Of a stretch of DNA of 64,000 bases, positions 54,601-64,000 are shown one piece after another. Within the stretch, counting starts at the first letter, position 1; the number at the start of each line of letters is the position of its first letter. Both the position numbers and the translations under genes were made by a program. Under the pieces are notes generated by a model. It made no database searches. It saw only the letters and a program-made list of their open reading frames with translations, and was not told the origin of the DNA. This DNA is from Xestospongia muta (taxonomy: Eukaryota; Porifera; Demospongiae; Haplosclerida; Petrosiidae). The stretch is taken from positions 4,940,079-5,004,078 of the forward strand of contig OY848931.1 of assembly GCA_963693285.1 (NCBI GenBank). The letters are read 5' to 3'.

Positions 54601-56021
54601 TGATTTTGGCAGCATTTCTGATGGGGGGTGCCACCAAAGGCTTAAATTGTTTGTCAATTTGCCCTTAGAGACAAACAGAGCACGACCAATCCAATTCCTG
54701 TCCCCTTCAGCAATATTCTGCAACCAGCCCTTAGGAAGACGTAGAGTGTAGTCTATTGACTGTCGTGGTGGGGATTGGAACGAAGTTGAAGATGAAGATG
54801 GTACTGACGATAATACGGATATCTAATTTACAATAATAATAATATTAACAAAAAATTATCAATTAAGAAATACCTGGGGTTGAGTACCAGGCTCAGAGTG
54901 ACACGGAGAGAGATTTGAGAGAGATGGGGAAATTGAGAGAGGAGCTGGTGGTGATGGTGGTAGAATTGATGATGACAGAGGAGAGGATAATGACAGAGGA
55001 GATGATGGTGATGAAGGAGGAACTGGGGAAGCGGAGAGAGTACTGGTGAAAACTGATGAGGTGATGAAAACTGATGAGGTGGATGGTGGACAACTGGTTG
55101 TGACCGATGAGGTGAAACGAGGAGCTGATGATAGAGATGTGGTTGAGGCCAGAGGAGGGAGAAGTATTGAAGATGTGGATGGTGACATGGGAGGACACTA
55201 TGGTCAAAAAAGAAATCAACAACAACTCAACTAGTTTTAACTAGTTTCTACAAGGCCTATATGGTAGTTGCATATACCTCAGTTGAGCAAGTCCTCTTTG
55301 AAATAGGAGAGAGATTTGAGATCGTCGGTTTGTATACTTTCTAAAGTGAATGGATGTCTTAAACTCAGACTCACATATGAAATTACTACCTTTGGAACAC
55401 CTCCAAGAGTAAAGCCTGCTTTTCTCTTTGTTGATAAAGAGCATACATTAGATTGAAACTTGTTACTAATAATTATCTTACTTTGGAAGCGGTGAGAAGA
55501 GATGATTGAGCTGATGGTACCTATATGCAAGGTAAATTATCTCTTTGGAAACATATTACTAATGATTATCTTACTTTAGAGGTAGTGGGAAGAGATGATG
55601 GAGATGGCTGAGATGATGGTACCTATATGCAAGGTAAATTATCTCTTTGGAAACATATCACTAATGATTATCTTACTTTAGAGGTAGTGGGAAGAGATGA
55701 TGGAGATGGCTGAGATGATGATTGAGACTGAGATGATAACTGAGATGGTTCCTACATACAGTATTACATTAACTGTGATACTCTATTTTCTTGTTTATAT
55801 CAACCTACCGAGTGATATCCACACGTACAATGAACCTTCCCACCAAATGGATCGAGACCTCGTCTGTTTTTATGTCTTGAGCATTGCTCGATTTTTAGTA
55901 TTTCTCTTGCCCAATGAGAGTCGCTTGGAGGTTTCATTCCTCGCCTAAATTGGAATTCTCCATTAGCGAACGCAAATAACCTCTTGCGCCATTCTGATGA
56001 TGGTAAAGCTGTCTTCGGCAT
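51636..56021 (-). CDS. Transposase, 1,287 residues (DUF6729-like + DDE/RNase-H-like core)
   Basis: Exons 55809-56021, 55677-55751, 55575-55622, 55482-55520, 55390-55458, 54874-55197, 52768-54822, 52453-52721 and 51636-52407 join in frame with no stop. In order: an N-terminal Cys/His segment (KVHCTCGYH); Ser/Pro-rich linkers; and a DUF6729-like domain (RLFLWMPLRMW, HCPHCKS, MDCNACNGTF, LRSRTLGNSS). The core has KIDSTKKVCKK, YTDRDCC and GSTSLESFHLH as likely Asp-Asp-Glu, plus LDIWHFMRR. Then come an acidic DDDSDSGEEEE tract and a C-terminal CRVCGN...YCPHAPG cysteine cluster. Related proteins are numerous in fish genomes. All frames and splice sites are open, so recent activity is plausible. The small linker exons are less certain than the large ones. 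Confidence 0.85.
55512..55728. repeat. Tandem duplication of a small transposase linker exon with its intron
   Basis: A ~108-bp unit occurs twice. It contains ACCTATATGCAAGGTAAATT, ATCTCTTTGGAAACATAT and the exon reading VPSSQPSPSSLPTTSK-like residues. A diverged third relative lies at 55440-55520. Each copy keeps acceptor and donor, so the Ser/Pro linker grows in modules. Confidence 0.8.
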
Positions 56022-56389
56022 TTGAAATAGCTAGAATAACACCTTAGCAAAATATTTCAAATATTTTGAACTTACAGAAATTAATAGCAGCAGAACAACT
56101 TCAATAACACTTTGCAACAAAAAAACCCAGCTAGACCTTAGCTAATTAATAGCAGCAGAACAGCTCCAGTAACACTTTGCAAACAAAAAACAGCTAGAAG
56201 AATAACACCTTAGCAAAATATTTCAAATATTTTGAACTTACAGAAATTAATAGCAGCAGAACAGCTCCAGTAACACTTTGCAAACAAAAAACAGCTAGAA
56301 GAATAACACCTTAGCAAAATATTTCAAATATTTTGAACTTACAGAAATTAATAGCAGCAGAACAGCTTCAATAACACTGCAGCTGAAAA

Positions 56390-56575
56390 ATGACCACGTG
56401 TTTTGTTTCAAATGTTTCAATTTTTGCTCACGTGATCTTCCGCAGCTCACGTGATCCTGTTCCAAATGTTTCAATTTTTGCTCACGTGATCTTCCGCAGC
56501 TCACGTGATCCTGTTCCAAATGTTTCAATTTGTTTCAATTGTTTCAAATGTTTCAAATGTTTCAATTTATGGCGA
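56390..56575. repeat. Subterminal CACGTG/GTTTCAAATG repeats at the transposon right end
   Basis: Two ~57-bp units (TTTTTGCTCACGTGATCTTC plus CGCAGCTCACGTGATCCTG) are followed by TGTTTCAAA repeats. They are related to 47865-48165. Confidence 0.85.
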
Positions 56576-56592
56576 AGCACGGGCGATAATAG

Positions 56593-56636
56593 GCGCAAGG
56601 ATGACACGCAAATTCGTGAAGCGTTCCAAATTTTTT
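56593..56636 (+). pseudogene. RNU6: U6 snRNA gene, 3' part
   Basis: GCGCAAGGATGACACGCAAA, then TTCGTGAAGCGTTCCAAA and a T6 terminator follow the universal U6 3' half. The first six bases duplicate the end of the 5' part. Joined without the insert, the two parts make a normal-length U6 of about 106 nt. Confidence 0.96.
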
Positions 56637-56729
56637 CGTATTTTTTTAATACCTTTCACATCAAACACTCTAAATTTATAGTTTACAGTAATATCATTTA
56701 ACAGGTTTATGACCATAGAAGGTGAAGTG

Positions 56730-57130
56730 GGCCTAGTCAAGAAAAGTACTTGCTAAGTGAAAGTAAGTGCAACCACTTGGTGATTAATTTATTCAGTGTT
56801 AACAATTTTGATGGCTACGAGGTGTAACCAGTGATGACCACATATGGGTCAAGTAGCTTAGTCAGAAGTACTCGTTAAGTGGAATAAGTGCATCTACTTA
56901 ATTATTCAGTGTTAATTAGAGTTAATTATTTTGATGACTACAAGATGTGCCCAGTGATGACCACATATGGGTCAAGTAGCTTAGTCAGAAGGTAGGTACT
57001 TGCTAAGTGGAAACAAGTGCAACCACTTATTATAGTAATTAATAATTTATGCAGTATTAAATGATGATTATTATTTTGATGAACCACATGGTGTGACTAG
57101 TGATCATATACGAGACAAGTGGGACGAGGA
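56730..57130. repeat. ~125-bp minisatellite, three to four units
   Basis: Units contain GATGACCACATATGGGTCAA, GTAGCTTAGTCAGAAG, TACTTGCTAAGTGG and TTATTTTGATG. Full units begin near 56705, 56830 and 56957, and a decayed one lies near 57085. No coding content. Confidence 0.8.
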
Positions 57131-57339
57131 AAAACAGTGAAAATAATAGAAAATCACACACAGAAAACAATCTTTACTCAAGAAGACTGAACTCTACATT
57201 TATGTCGTTTCCATCATTTCTGTTGTCTCTTCTTGCCCAGTCAAGTGACTGTGGTGACCATATATGGGACAAGGAGAAACAACAGAAACAGTGAAAATCA
57301 CACTCCTGCTGTTTCTCCTTGTCTGGTCAAGTGATCTGG
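57131..57339. other. Decayed repeat spacer
   Basis: Loose repeats of CTGTTTCTCCTTGTC / GAGAAACAACAGAAAC; nothing else recognised. Confidence 0.5.
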
Positions 57340-58165
57340 ACACTTTGGTGATATTCAATGGGTTTTCAATCATTCATTGCAAATTAATTCAGGTGTTTTC
57401 TGCCTGCTGGGTCACCAGCTTCATCACCAGCTAAAAGCAGACTGGTTGAGGCCATCTGTATTTATCTATGCCAATAAATCACACAACTGAGGAGGGCAGA
57501 CAGTAGACATCAGGTGCCATATATGTCTCCATGAGGATTAATATTAGCAGATTACAATGGAATAAGGGTGAGGCTCTTCAATAGTCATGAATTGTTGGAA
57601 GGAACAAGGCTTGTGTTCTACCCCATCAACAAGACCACATTAGTTAGATGGTACAAAAATAATGTAAGGAGAGATGAGATAAAAGTGTTGATCCAAGATT
57701 GGGAACTACCATTTCCAAATTTATGTTCATCAACATCTCTCCTTTCTGCACAAAATCTCCCTACTACACCTCCACCTCCTACTAATGACCACACCCTTTC
57801 CCTGAGCCACCAGTACCATGGGTTAAGCCCAAACACGGAGGAAGGTGGCTCCATTGTCCTTTGTTATCTCTGTTATTCCCACCGAAATATCACTATTACC
57901 AGCTACACCATCTGATGTCTCTAGCAAAATATCATTACTATCTACACCTCTGATGCCTCTTCTAGTAAAGTTTCTAGAACAACTAAGTAGAGACATTGAA
58001 AGAGCCAGTCACTTCCCAAACAACGAAAACAATATTCTTGCAGGGTGGGTATGTGGGAATGCAACATCTGACTCTGGCCACACACAATTTTGTGGCCACC
58101 AGTACTGTCCCCACACACCCGGTCAAAAACCAAAGGAGTGGCTGGCTCAAATAAAAACCTAACTT
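57340..58165 (+). mobile_element. Transposase C-terminal exon fragment, plus orientation
   Basis: Matches in inverse the last transposase exon (51636-52407): SPAKSRLVEAICIYLC, VRLFNS-ELLEGT, TTLVRWYKNNVRRDEIK, the NLPTTPPP linker and the C-terminal cysteine segment. Frame breaks include a stop after the first Cys-rich stretch and a shift near 57860. A second short part of the same exon recurs at 58195-58330. Confidence 0.82.
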
Positions 58166-59007
58166 CTTAAGAAATAACATATATTGACATTTTTAATCAC
58201 AGCTTCGTCACTAGCAAAAGCAGACTGGTTGAGGCCATCTGCATATGTCTCTGCAAAAAGATATCACAACCAGGGAGGGCAAACAGTAAACATCAGGTGC
58301 CATGTAAGTCTCAGTAGGTATTAATATTAGCGAAGATTATTGATATCAATGTCTCTTTGTGCTATAGAATACAATCAGATATACTAACTGTGATAAGAGA
58401 TTTTATTTGTTTTTTAGGCTTCGACAATAATAATATTTACTCAGGTAATTTGTAGTAATTTTGATACTTGGGTCAACCTGAGGTTTAAGTCAGTCTGGAG
58501 TTAGCTGTAGTAAAAAAGGAAGACATTTCATCCTTGATAAAACTGCTAGTGTAACACAATGCACTACTAGATATGAAAAACAAAAGTGAGTATTGAAATT
58601 GAGGAAGACCATCTTAAGAAAGACAAATTCAGTCTAGATTTAGTTGCAGTGAAAAAGGAAGACATTTCATCCTTGATAAAACTGCTAGTGTAACACAAAG
58701 CACTACTAGATATGAAAAACAAAAGTGAGTATTGAAATTGAGGAAGGCCATCTTAAGAAAGACAAATTCAGTCTAGATTTAGTTGCAGGAAAAAGGAAGA
58801 CATTTCACCCTTGATAAAACTGCTAGTGTAACACAATGCACTACTAGATATGAAAAAAAGCTGTTCTGCTGCTATTAATTAGGTAAGGTGTTATTCTTCT
58901 AGCTGTTTTTGTTGCAAAGTGTTATTGAAGTTGTTCTGCTGCTATTAATTTTTGTAAGTTCAAAATATTTGAAATATTTTGCTAAGGTGTTATTCTAGCT
59001 GTTTCAA

Positions 59008-59478
59008 ATGCCGAAGACAGCTTTACCATCATCTGAACGGTGCAAGAGGTTATTTGTGCTCGCCAATGGAGAATTCCAATTTAGGCCAGGAATGAAACCT
59101 CCAAGTGACTCTCATTGGGCAAGAGAAATACTGAAAATCGAGCAATGCTCAAGACATAAAAACAGACAAGGTCTCGATCCATTTGGTGGGAAGGTTCATT
59201 GTACGTGTGGATATCACTTTTATTATTTGGCAGGAGAATACATGGATTGTAATGCCTGTAATGATACATTTGTGTCATGGGACAACAGGATGTTAGAGCA
59301 GCTTTCTGATGGTGTCAGAGCACGCTTTCCAGTTGTTTTAACCCGGAAGTATGCCTGTGACCAGTCTGTGGTTACTCTTCTACGTTCCAGAACACTTGGG
59401 AACAGTTCTACTGTGCTACGAAATCAGCTCGAGGAGGTACATAGTGAGGTAGAAAGCTGTTCTGCTGCTATTAATTAG
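59008..59478 (+). pseudogene. Amplified transposase N-terminal exon, unit 1
   Basis: 156 open codons: MPKTALPSSERCKRLF through KVHCTCGYH fused to FYYLAGEYMDC and ending EEVHSEVESCSAAIN. Stop follows in the next leader repeat, so only the N-terminal domain could be made. Confidence 0.85.
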
Positions 59479-59603
59479 GTAAGGTGTTATTCTTCTAGCT
59501 GTTTTTGTTGCAAAGTGTTATTGAAGTTGTTCTGCTGCTATTAATTTTTGTAAGTTCAAAATATTTGAAATATTTTGCTAAGGTGTTATTCTAGCTGTTT
59601 CAA

Positions 59604-60080
59604 ATGCCGAAGACAGCTTTACCATCATCTGAACGGTGCAAGAGGTTATTTGTGCTCGCCAATGGAGAATTCCAATTTAGGCCAGGAATGAAACCTCCAA
59701 GCGACTCTCATTGGGCAAGAGAAATACTGAAAATCGAGCAATGCTCAAGACATAAAAACAGACAAGGTCTCGATCCATTTGGTGGGAAGGTTCATTGTAC
59801 GTGTGGATATCACTTTTATTATTTGGCGGGAGAATACATGGATTGTAATGCCTGTAATGGTACATTTGTGTCGTGGGACAACAGGATGTTAGAGCAGCTT
59901 TCTGATGGTGTCAGAGCACGCTTTTCAGTTGTTTTAACCCGGAAGTATGCCTGTGACCAGTCTGTGGTTACTCTTCTACGTTCCAGAACACTTGGGAACA
60001 GTTCTACTGCGCTACGAAATCAGCTCGAGGAGGTACATAGTGAGGTAGTTGCAGTAAAAAGAAGACATTTCACACCTTGA
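59604..60080 (+). pseudogene. Amplified transposase N-terminal exon, unit 2
   Basis: 158 open codons with the same fused CGYH-FYYLAG junction. The frame leaves the transposase at EEVHSEV and ends VAVKRRHFTP inside a minisatellite unit. Confidence 0.85.
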
Positions 60081-60545
60081 TAAAACTACTAGTGTAACAC
60101 AATGCACTACTAGATATGAAAAACAAAGTGAGTATTGAAATTGAGGACAGACATCTTAAGAAAGACAAATTCAGTCTAGATTTACTTGCAATAAAAAGAA
60201 GACATTTCACCCTTGATAAAACTGCTAGTGTAACACAATGCACTACTAGATATGAAAAACAAAGTGAGTATTGAAATTGAGGACGAACATCTTAAGGAAG
60301 ACAAATTCAGTCTAGATTTAGTTGCAGGAAAAAGGAAGACATTTCACCCTTGATAAAACTGCTAGTGTAACACAATGCACTACTAGATATGAAAAAAGCT
60401 GTTCTGCTGCTATTAATTAGGTAAGGTGTTATTCTTCTAGCTGTTTTTGTTGCAAAGTGTTATTGAAGTTGTTCTGCTGCTATTAATTTTTGTAAGTTCA
60501 AAATATTTGAAATATTTTGCTAAGGTGTTATTCTAGCTGTTTCAA

Positions 60546-61022
60546 ATGCCGAAGACAGCTTTACCATCATCTGAACGGTGCAAGAGGTTATTTGTGCTCG
60601 CCAATGGAGAATTCCAATTTAGGCCAGGAATGAAACCTCCAAGCGACTCTCATTGGGCAAGAGAAATACTGAAAATCGAGCAATGCTCAAGACATAAAAA
60701 CAGACAAGGTCTCGATCCATTTGGTGGGAAGGTTCATTGTACGTGTGGATATCACTTTTATTATTTGGCGGGAGAATACATGGATTGTAATGCCTGTAAT
60801 GGTACATTTGTGTCGTGGGACAACAGGATGTTAGAGCAGCTTTCTGATGGTGCCAGAGCACACTTTCCAGTTGTTTTAACCCGGAAGTATGCCTGTGACC
60901 AGTCTGTGGTTACTCTTCTACGTTCCAGAACACTTGGGAACAGTTCTACTGCGCTACGAAATCAGCTCGAGGAGGTACATAGTGAGGTAGTTGCAGTAAA
61001 AAGAAGACATTTCACACCTTGA
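60546..61022 (+). pseudogene. Amplified transposase N-terminal exon, unit 3
   Basis: Same as unit 2 with a few substitutions (DGARAHFP for DGVRARFS). Flanks are nearly identical, indicating recent amplification or conversion. Confidence 0.85.
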
Positions 61023-61628
61023 TAAAACTACTAGTGTAACACAATGGACTACTAGATATGAAAAACAAAGTGAGTATTGAAATTGAGGACAGACATCTTA
61101 AGGAAGACAAATTCAGTCTAGATTTACTTGCAATAAAAAGAAGACATTTCACACCTTGATAAAACTACTAGTGTAACACAATGCACTACTAGATATGAAA
61201 AACAAAAGTGAGTATTGAAATTGAGGAAGGCCATCTTAAGAAAGACAAATTCAGTCTAGATTTAGTTGCAGTGAAAAAGGAAGACATTTCACCCTTGATA
61301 AAACTGCTAGTGTAACACAAAGCACTACTAGATATGAAAAACAAAAGTGAGTATTGAAATTGAGGAAGGCCATCTTAAGAAAGACAAATTCAGTCTAGAT
61401 TTAGTTGCAGTAAAAAGGAAGACATTTCACCCTTGATAAAACTGCTAGTGTAACACAATGCACTACTAGATATGAAAAAAGCTGTTCTGCTGCTATTAAT
61501 TAGGTAAGGTGTTATTCTTCTAGCTGTTTTTGTTGCAAAGTGTTATTGAAGTTGTTCTGCTGCTATTAATTTTTGTAAGTTCAAAATATTTGAAATATTT
61601 TGCTAAGGTGTTATTCTAGCTGTTTCAA

Positions 61629-62156
61629 ATGCCGAAGACAGCTTTACCATCATCTGAACGGTGCAAGAGGTTATTTGTGCTCGCCAATGGAGAATTCCAA
61701 TTTAGGCCAGGAATGAAACCTCCAAGTGACTCTCATTGGGCAAGAGAAATACTGAAAATCGAGCAATGCTCAAGACATAAAAACAGACGAGGTCTCGATT
61801 CATTTGGTGGGAAGGTTCATTGTACGTGTGGATATCACTTTTATTATTTGGCAGGAGAATACATGGATTGTAATGATTGTAATGATACATTTGTGTCGTG
61901 GGACAACAGGATGTTAGAGCAGCTTTCTGATGGTGTCAGAGCACGCTTTTCAGTTGTTTTAACCCGGAAGTATGCCTGTGACCAGTCTGTGGTTACTCTT
62001 CTACGTTCCAGAACACTTGGGAACAGTTCTACTGCGCTACGAAATCAGCTCGAGGAGGTACATAGTGAGGTAGTTGAAATCGAGGACAGACATCTTAAGG
62101 AAGACAAATTCAGTCTAGATTTACTTGCAATAAAAAGAAGACATTTCACACCTTGA
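61629..62156 (+). pseudogene. Amplified transposase N-terminal exon, unit 4
   Basis: 175 open codons. After EEVHSEV the frame runs through VEIEDRHLKEDKFSLDLLAI, which is minisatellite-encoded. One metal-ligand position changed (NACN to NDCN), as expected without selection. Confidence 0.85.
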
Positions 62157-62454
62157 TAAAACTACTAGTGTAACACAATGCACTACTAGATATGAAAAAC
62201 AAAGTGAGTATTGAAATTGAGGATGGACATCTTAACGAAAACAAATTCAGTCTAGATTTAGTTGCAGTAAAAAGAAGACATTTCACACCCTTGATAAAAC
62301 TACTAGTGTTACACAAAGCACTACTAGATATGAAAAACAAAGTGAGTATTGAAATTGAGGACGAACATCTTAAGGAAGACAAATTCAGTCTAGATTTAGT
62401 TGCAGGAAAAAGGAAGACATGTCACCCTTGTTAAAACTGCTAGTGTAACACAAT

Positions 62455-63990
62455 TAGGCCTGGGCATATTATTCCGGAATAATTTTGGGAATAACAGGAA
62501 GCTGGAGACTCCTGGGACAATAGGAATAATAGGTGGGTGGGTACTGGTGTACTGGGTAGACAGTATTATTAATCATGTGAACTAACACGTGTACATTGTG
62601 TAGACTAACAGAAATGGATGACAGTGGCTCCTGGATGGATTAAGATTCCATTCTAATATCTGTTTCAGACTTTGAAGATGTCGAAGTTGAGAGTATTATT
62701 AATAGTAGCACAACAAATATTAGTAATTCAACTTCTAGTGCTACTTTGACAGTTATGAATGGACTTCATGCACCGAAATTGTCCAAAATTTCCAGGAAGA
62801 GGAAGGTACACAGGAATCCACCTCCTTCTAAACGGAAACGACATAGCTGTTCCAGGGGTCATTGTGATCCTAAATCTGTAACTCCAGGCTAGACTGTCAA
62901 GGAACATCCTAGTGAAGAGTTGACGGTCTCTAATAGCAAACTTTCCTTGCCAAGAAGAACTGAGTCTAAAAGCCAATATTGTAAGAAATTATATTAAATC
63001 AACAAAGCATGAAAATGGAAAGAAAAATTGAAGTGGAAGGAAGCTAGAGAAAAAGAAATAAGTGTGGCATTACAATTGCATAATGAGAAGGCTCATGAAG
63101 AAGATGAATCATTGCCAATTGACTAGCAAGTTTTTTGAGTTAAAGTCATCACAGCATTTCTTCAAGCTGGTGTACCAATCAATAAACTTTATTGATTGGT
63201 ACACCACAACTGTACTTCATCTAAAAGACCAAGGAAAAATGAGATACTCGATTCTTCAATACTGGGCACTGTGGTGCATGATGGCAGATGATTCAGGTGA
63301 CTTGTTCTTAATGGCAGGAGGACACATCTTGATCATAAACGTCTTTTCTACTAAGAAATTGACACACAGATGTATTATAGAATCTGAAATTGAATCTATA
63401 GTATAAGATGGAAACCAAGTCTTTACACACTGAGCAATTAGATCATCTTAGACAGTTTGTTGCTGTTTGTCAGATGAGACTGTCACTAAAGTTAATGATA
63501 GATACATAAATTTTAAAATCAGAGCAGTGGGATCTTGCTAAGCAAATAGCAAATGTACTTCATCCTTTTGAAGTTGCCAAAACATTCTTAAGCTATGAGG
63601 AAATGCATCCATTTCTGTTATACTACAAGTACTATATGGTTTAAAAGAATCATTTTGCACTGATTGAGGGTATGATCAATTGCTTGTGAGTCTCTTGACT
63701 TAATGCAAATAGCTTTGTTGTGTGTGGTGGATCCAGCTCAAGTACGATAATCAAAAGACTCATGAACAAGTCTTCTCTGAGCTTGTGCAATATATAAAAG
63801 TAACAGCAAACAAACATTGTCTAGTAATACTGGCAATGAATCAACACAATCTAAAGAACAGAACTATTTTTGACTATTTTTAGTAATTGCAGCCCTTAAG
63901 AACACTGATTCTGATTATTATAATTATGTTGTACTCACAGTGTTGTAATCTGGCCAATTAGTCTATGTTTGTTTATCCCTGTATCTCACT
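62455..63990 (+). mobile_element. Degenerate hAT-type transposon remnant
   Basis: The start (TAGGCCTGGGCATATTATTC) resembles hAT terminal sequences. Broken plus-strand frames follow. They include a basic segment (KLSKISRKRKVHRN, KRKRH), KVITAFLQAGVPINKLYW typical of one hAT transposase group, and WDLAKQIANVLHPFEVA from the later part of the protein. Stops and frameshifts are frequent. A hairpin (TGTACCAATCAATAAA facing TTTATTGATTGGTACA) lies at 63168-63203. The window ends inside this region. Confidence 0.6.
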
Positions 63991-64000
63991 CTCTATAAAA

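Larger units (their letters stand above)
51167..56592 (-). mobile_element. Intact-looking Dada-like DNA transposon inserted in U6 snRNA gene
   Basis: The 5,426-bp insert is bounded by GCGCAA on both sides (51161-51166 and 56593-56598), a 6-bp target duplication inside U6. The ends are only weakly inverse: CTATCAGCC...TCTTC on the left, and CTATTATCGCCCGTGCTTC reading in from the right. It has a purine-rich left part, two tandem ~48-bp TTGAAACATGTTTTTCC units (51312-51407), a nine-exon transposase gene on the reverse strand, and subterminal CACGTG/GTTTCAAATG repeats. Dada elements are known to insert in U6, U1 and tRNA genes with 6-7 bp duplications. The superfamily assignment rests on that and on the DDE-type core. 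Confidence 0.88.
58560..62455 (+). repeat. Nested higher-order array: 139-bp minisatellite plus amplified transposase 5' exon
   Basis: A 139-bp unit (GTGAGTATTGAAATTGAGGA, GACAAATTCAGTCTAGATTT, GAAGACATTT, AAAACTGCTAGTGTAACACA) runs in short arrays. These are interleaved with four near-identical ~600-bp blocks. Each block has a leader (GCTGTTCTGCTGCTATTAAT repeated), then ATG and about 147 codons of transposase N-terminus. The spacing of the ATGs (596, 942 and 1,083 bp) varies with the number of intervening minisatellite units. Confidence 0.9.

Overview
This is eukaryotic nuclear DNA. It is AT-rich and gene-dense, with many very short GT-AG introns (often 40-100 bp), head-to-head gene pairs and much transposon debris. 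The orthologue set and compact intron-rich style suggest an early-branching metazoan, most likely a demosponge of the Amphimedon kind; the species call is inference. Exon models were built by hand from splice signals, reading-phase continuity and remembered family similarity. No search was run.

Layout. 1-4223: a reverse-strand Golgi-type nucleotide-sugar transferase that runs off the window; its long first intron holds an inverted-repeat element. 4883-5026: a near-perfect hairpin MITE. 5202-15594: two reverse-strand monoacylglycerol-lipase paralogues on either side of farnesyltransferase beta (FNTB, plus strand). 16304-27179: Rab GDP-dissociation inhibitor (reverse) head-to-head with exportin-T (XPOT, plus). 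24776-34867: a tandem segmental duplication of about 5.05 kb. It carries the 3' part of XPOT, a transposon end, a truncated NUBPL and a structured RNA polymerase III-type RNA gene. 34938-37690: a PHD-finger fragment, a coiled-coil fragment and transposon pieces. 37690-43792: a cluster of VIT/VWA proteins (VWA5A-like), with two intact divergent genes plus one truncated copy. 43975-48310: a decayed copy of a large transposon. 48606-50848: an F-box/WD40 gene. 51036-56636: a U6 snRNA gene split by a 5.4-kb DNA transposon with a 6-bp target duplication. 56730-62455: minisatellites, a transposon tail fragment and a nested array amplifying the transposon's first coding exons. 62455-63990: hAT remnants.

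The main discovery candidate is the U6-inserted transposon. Its nine reverse-strand exons join in frame into a 1,287-residue open reading frame. That protein has a DUF6729-like cysteine domain, a DDE/RNase-H-like transposase core, an acidic region and a C-terminal Cys/His cluster. The U6 target and the 6-bp duplication match what is known of the Dada superfamily. Related copies at 27.5, 36-37, 44-48 and 57-62 kb show the family has shaped the locus: it abuts and truncates NUBPL, flanks the VWA cluster and seeds the nested array. A second discovery candidate is the ~355-nt RNA gene at 28777 (copy at 33827), whose upstream region aligns with the U6 promoter at identical spacing.
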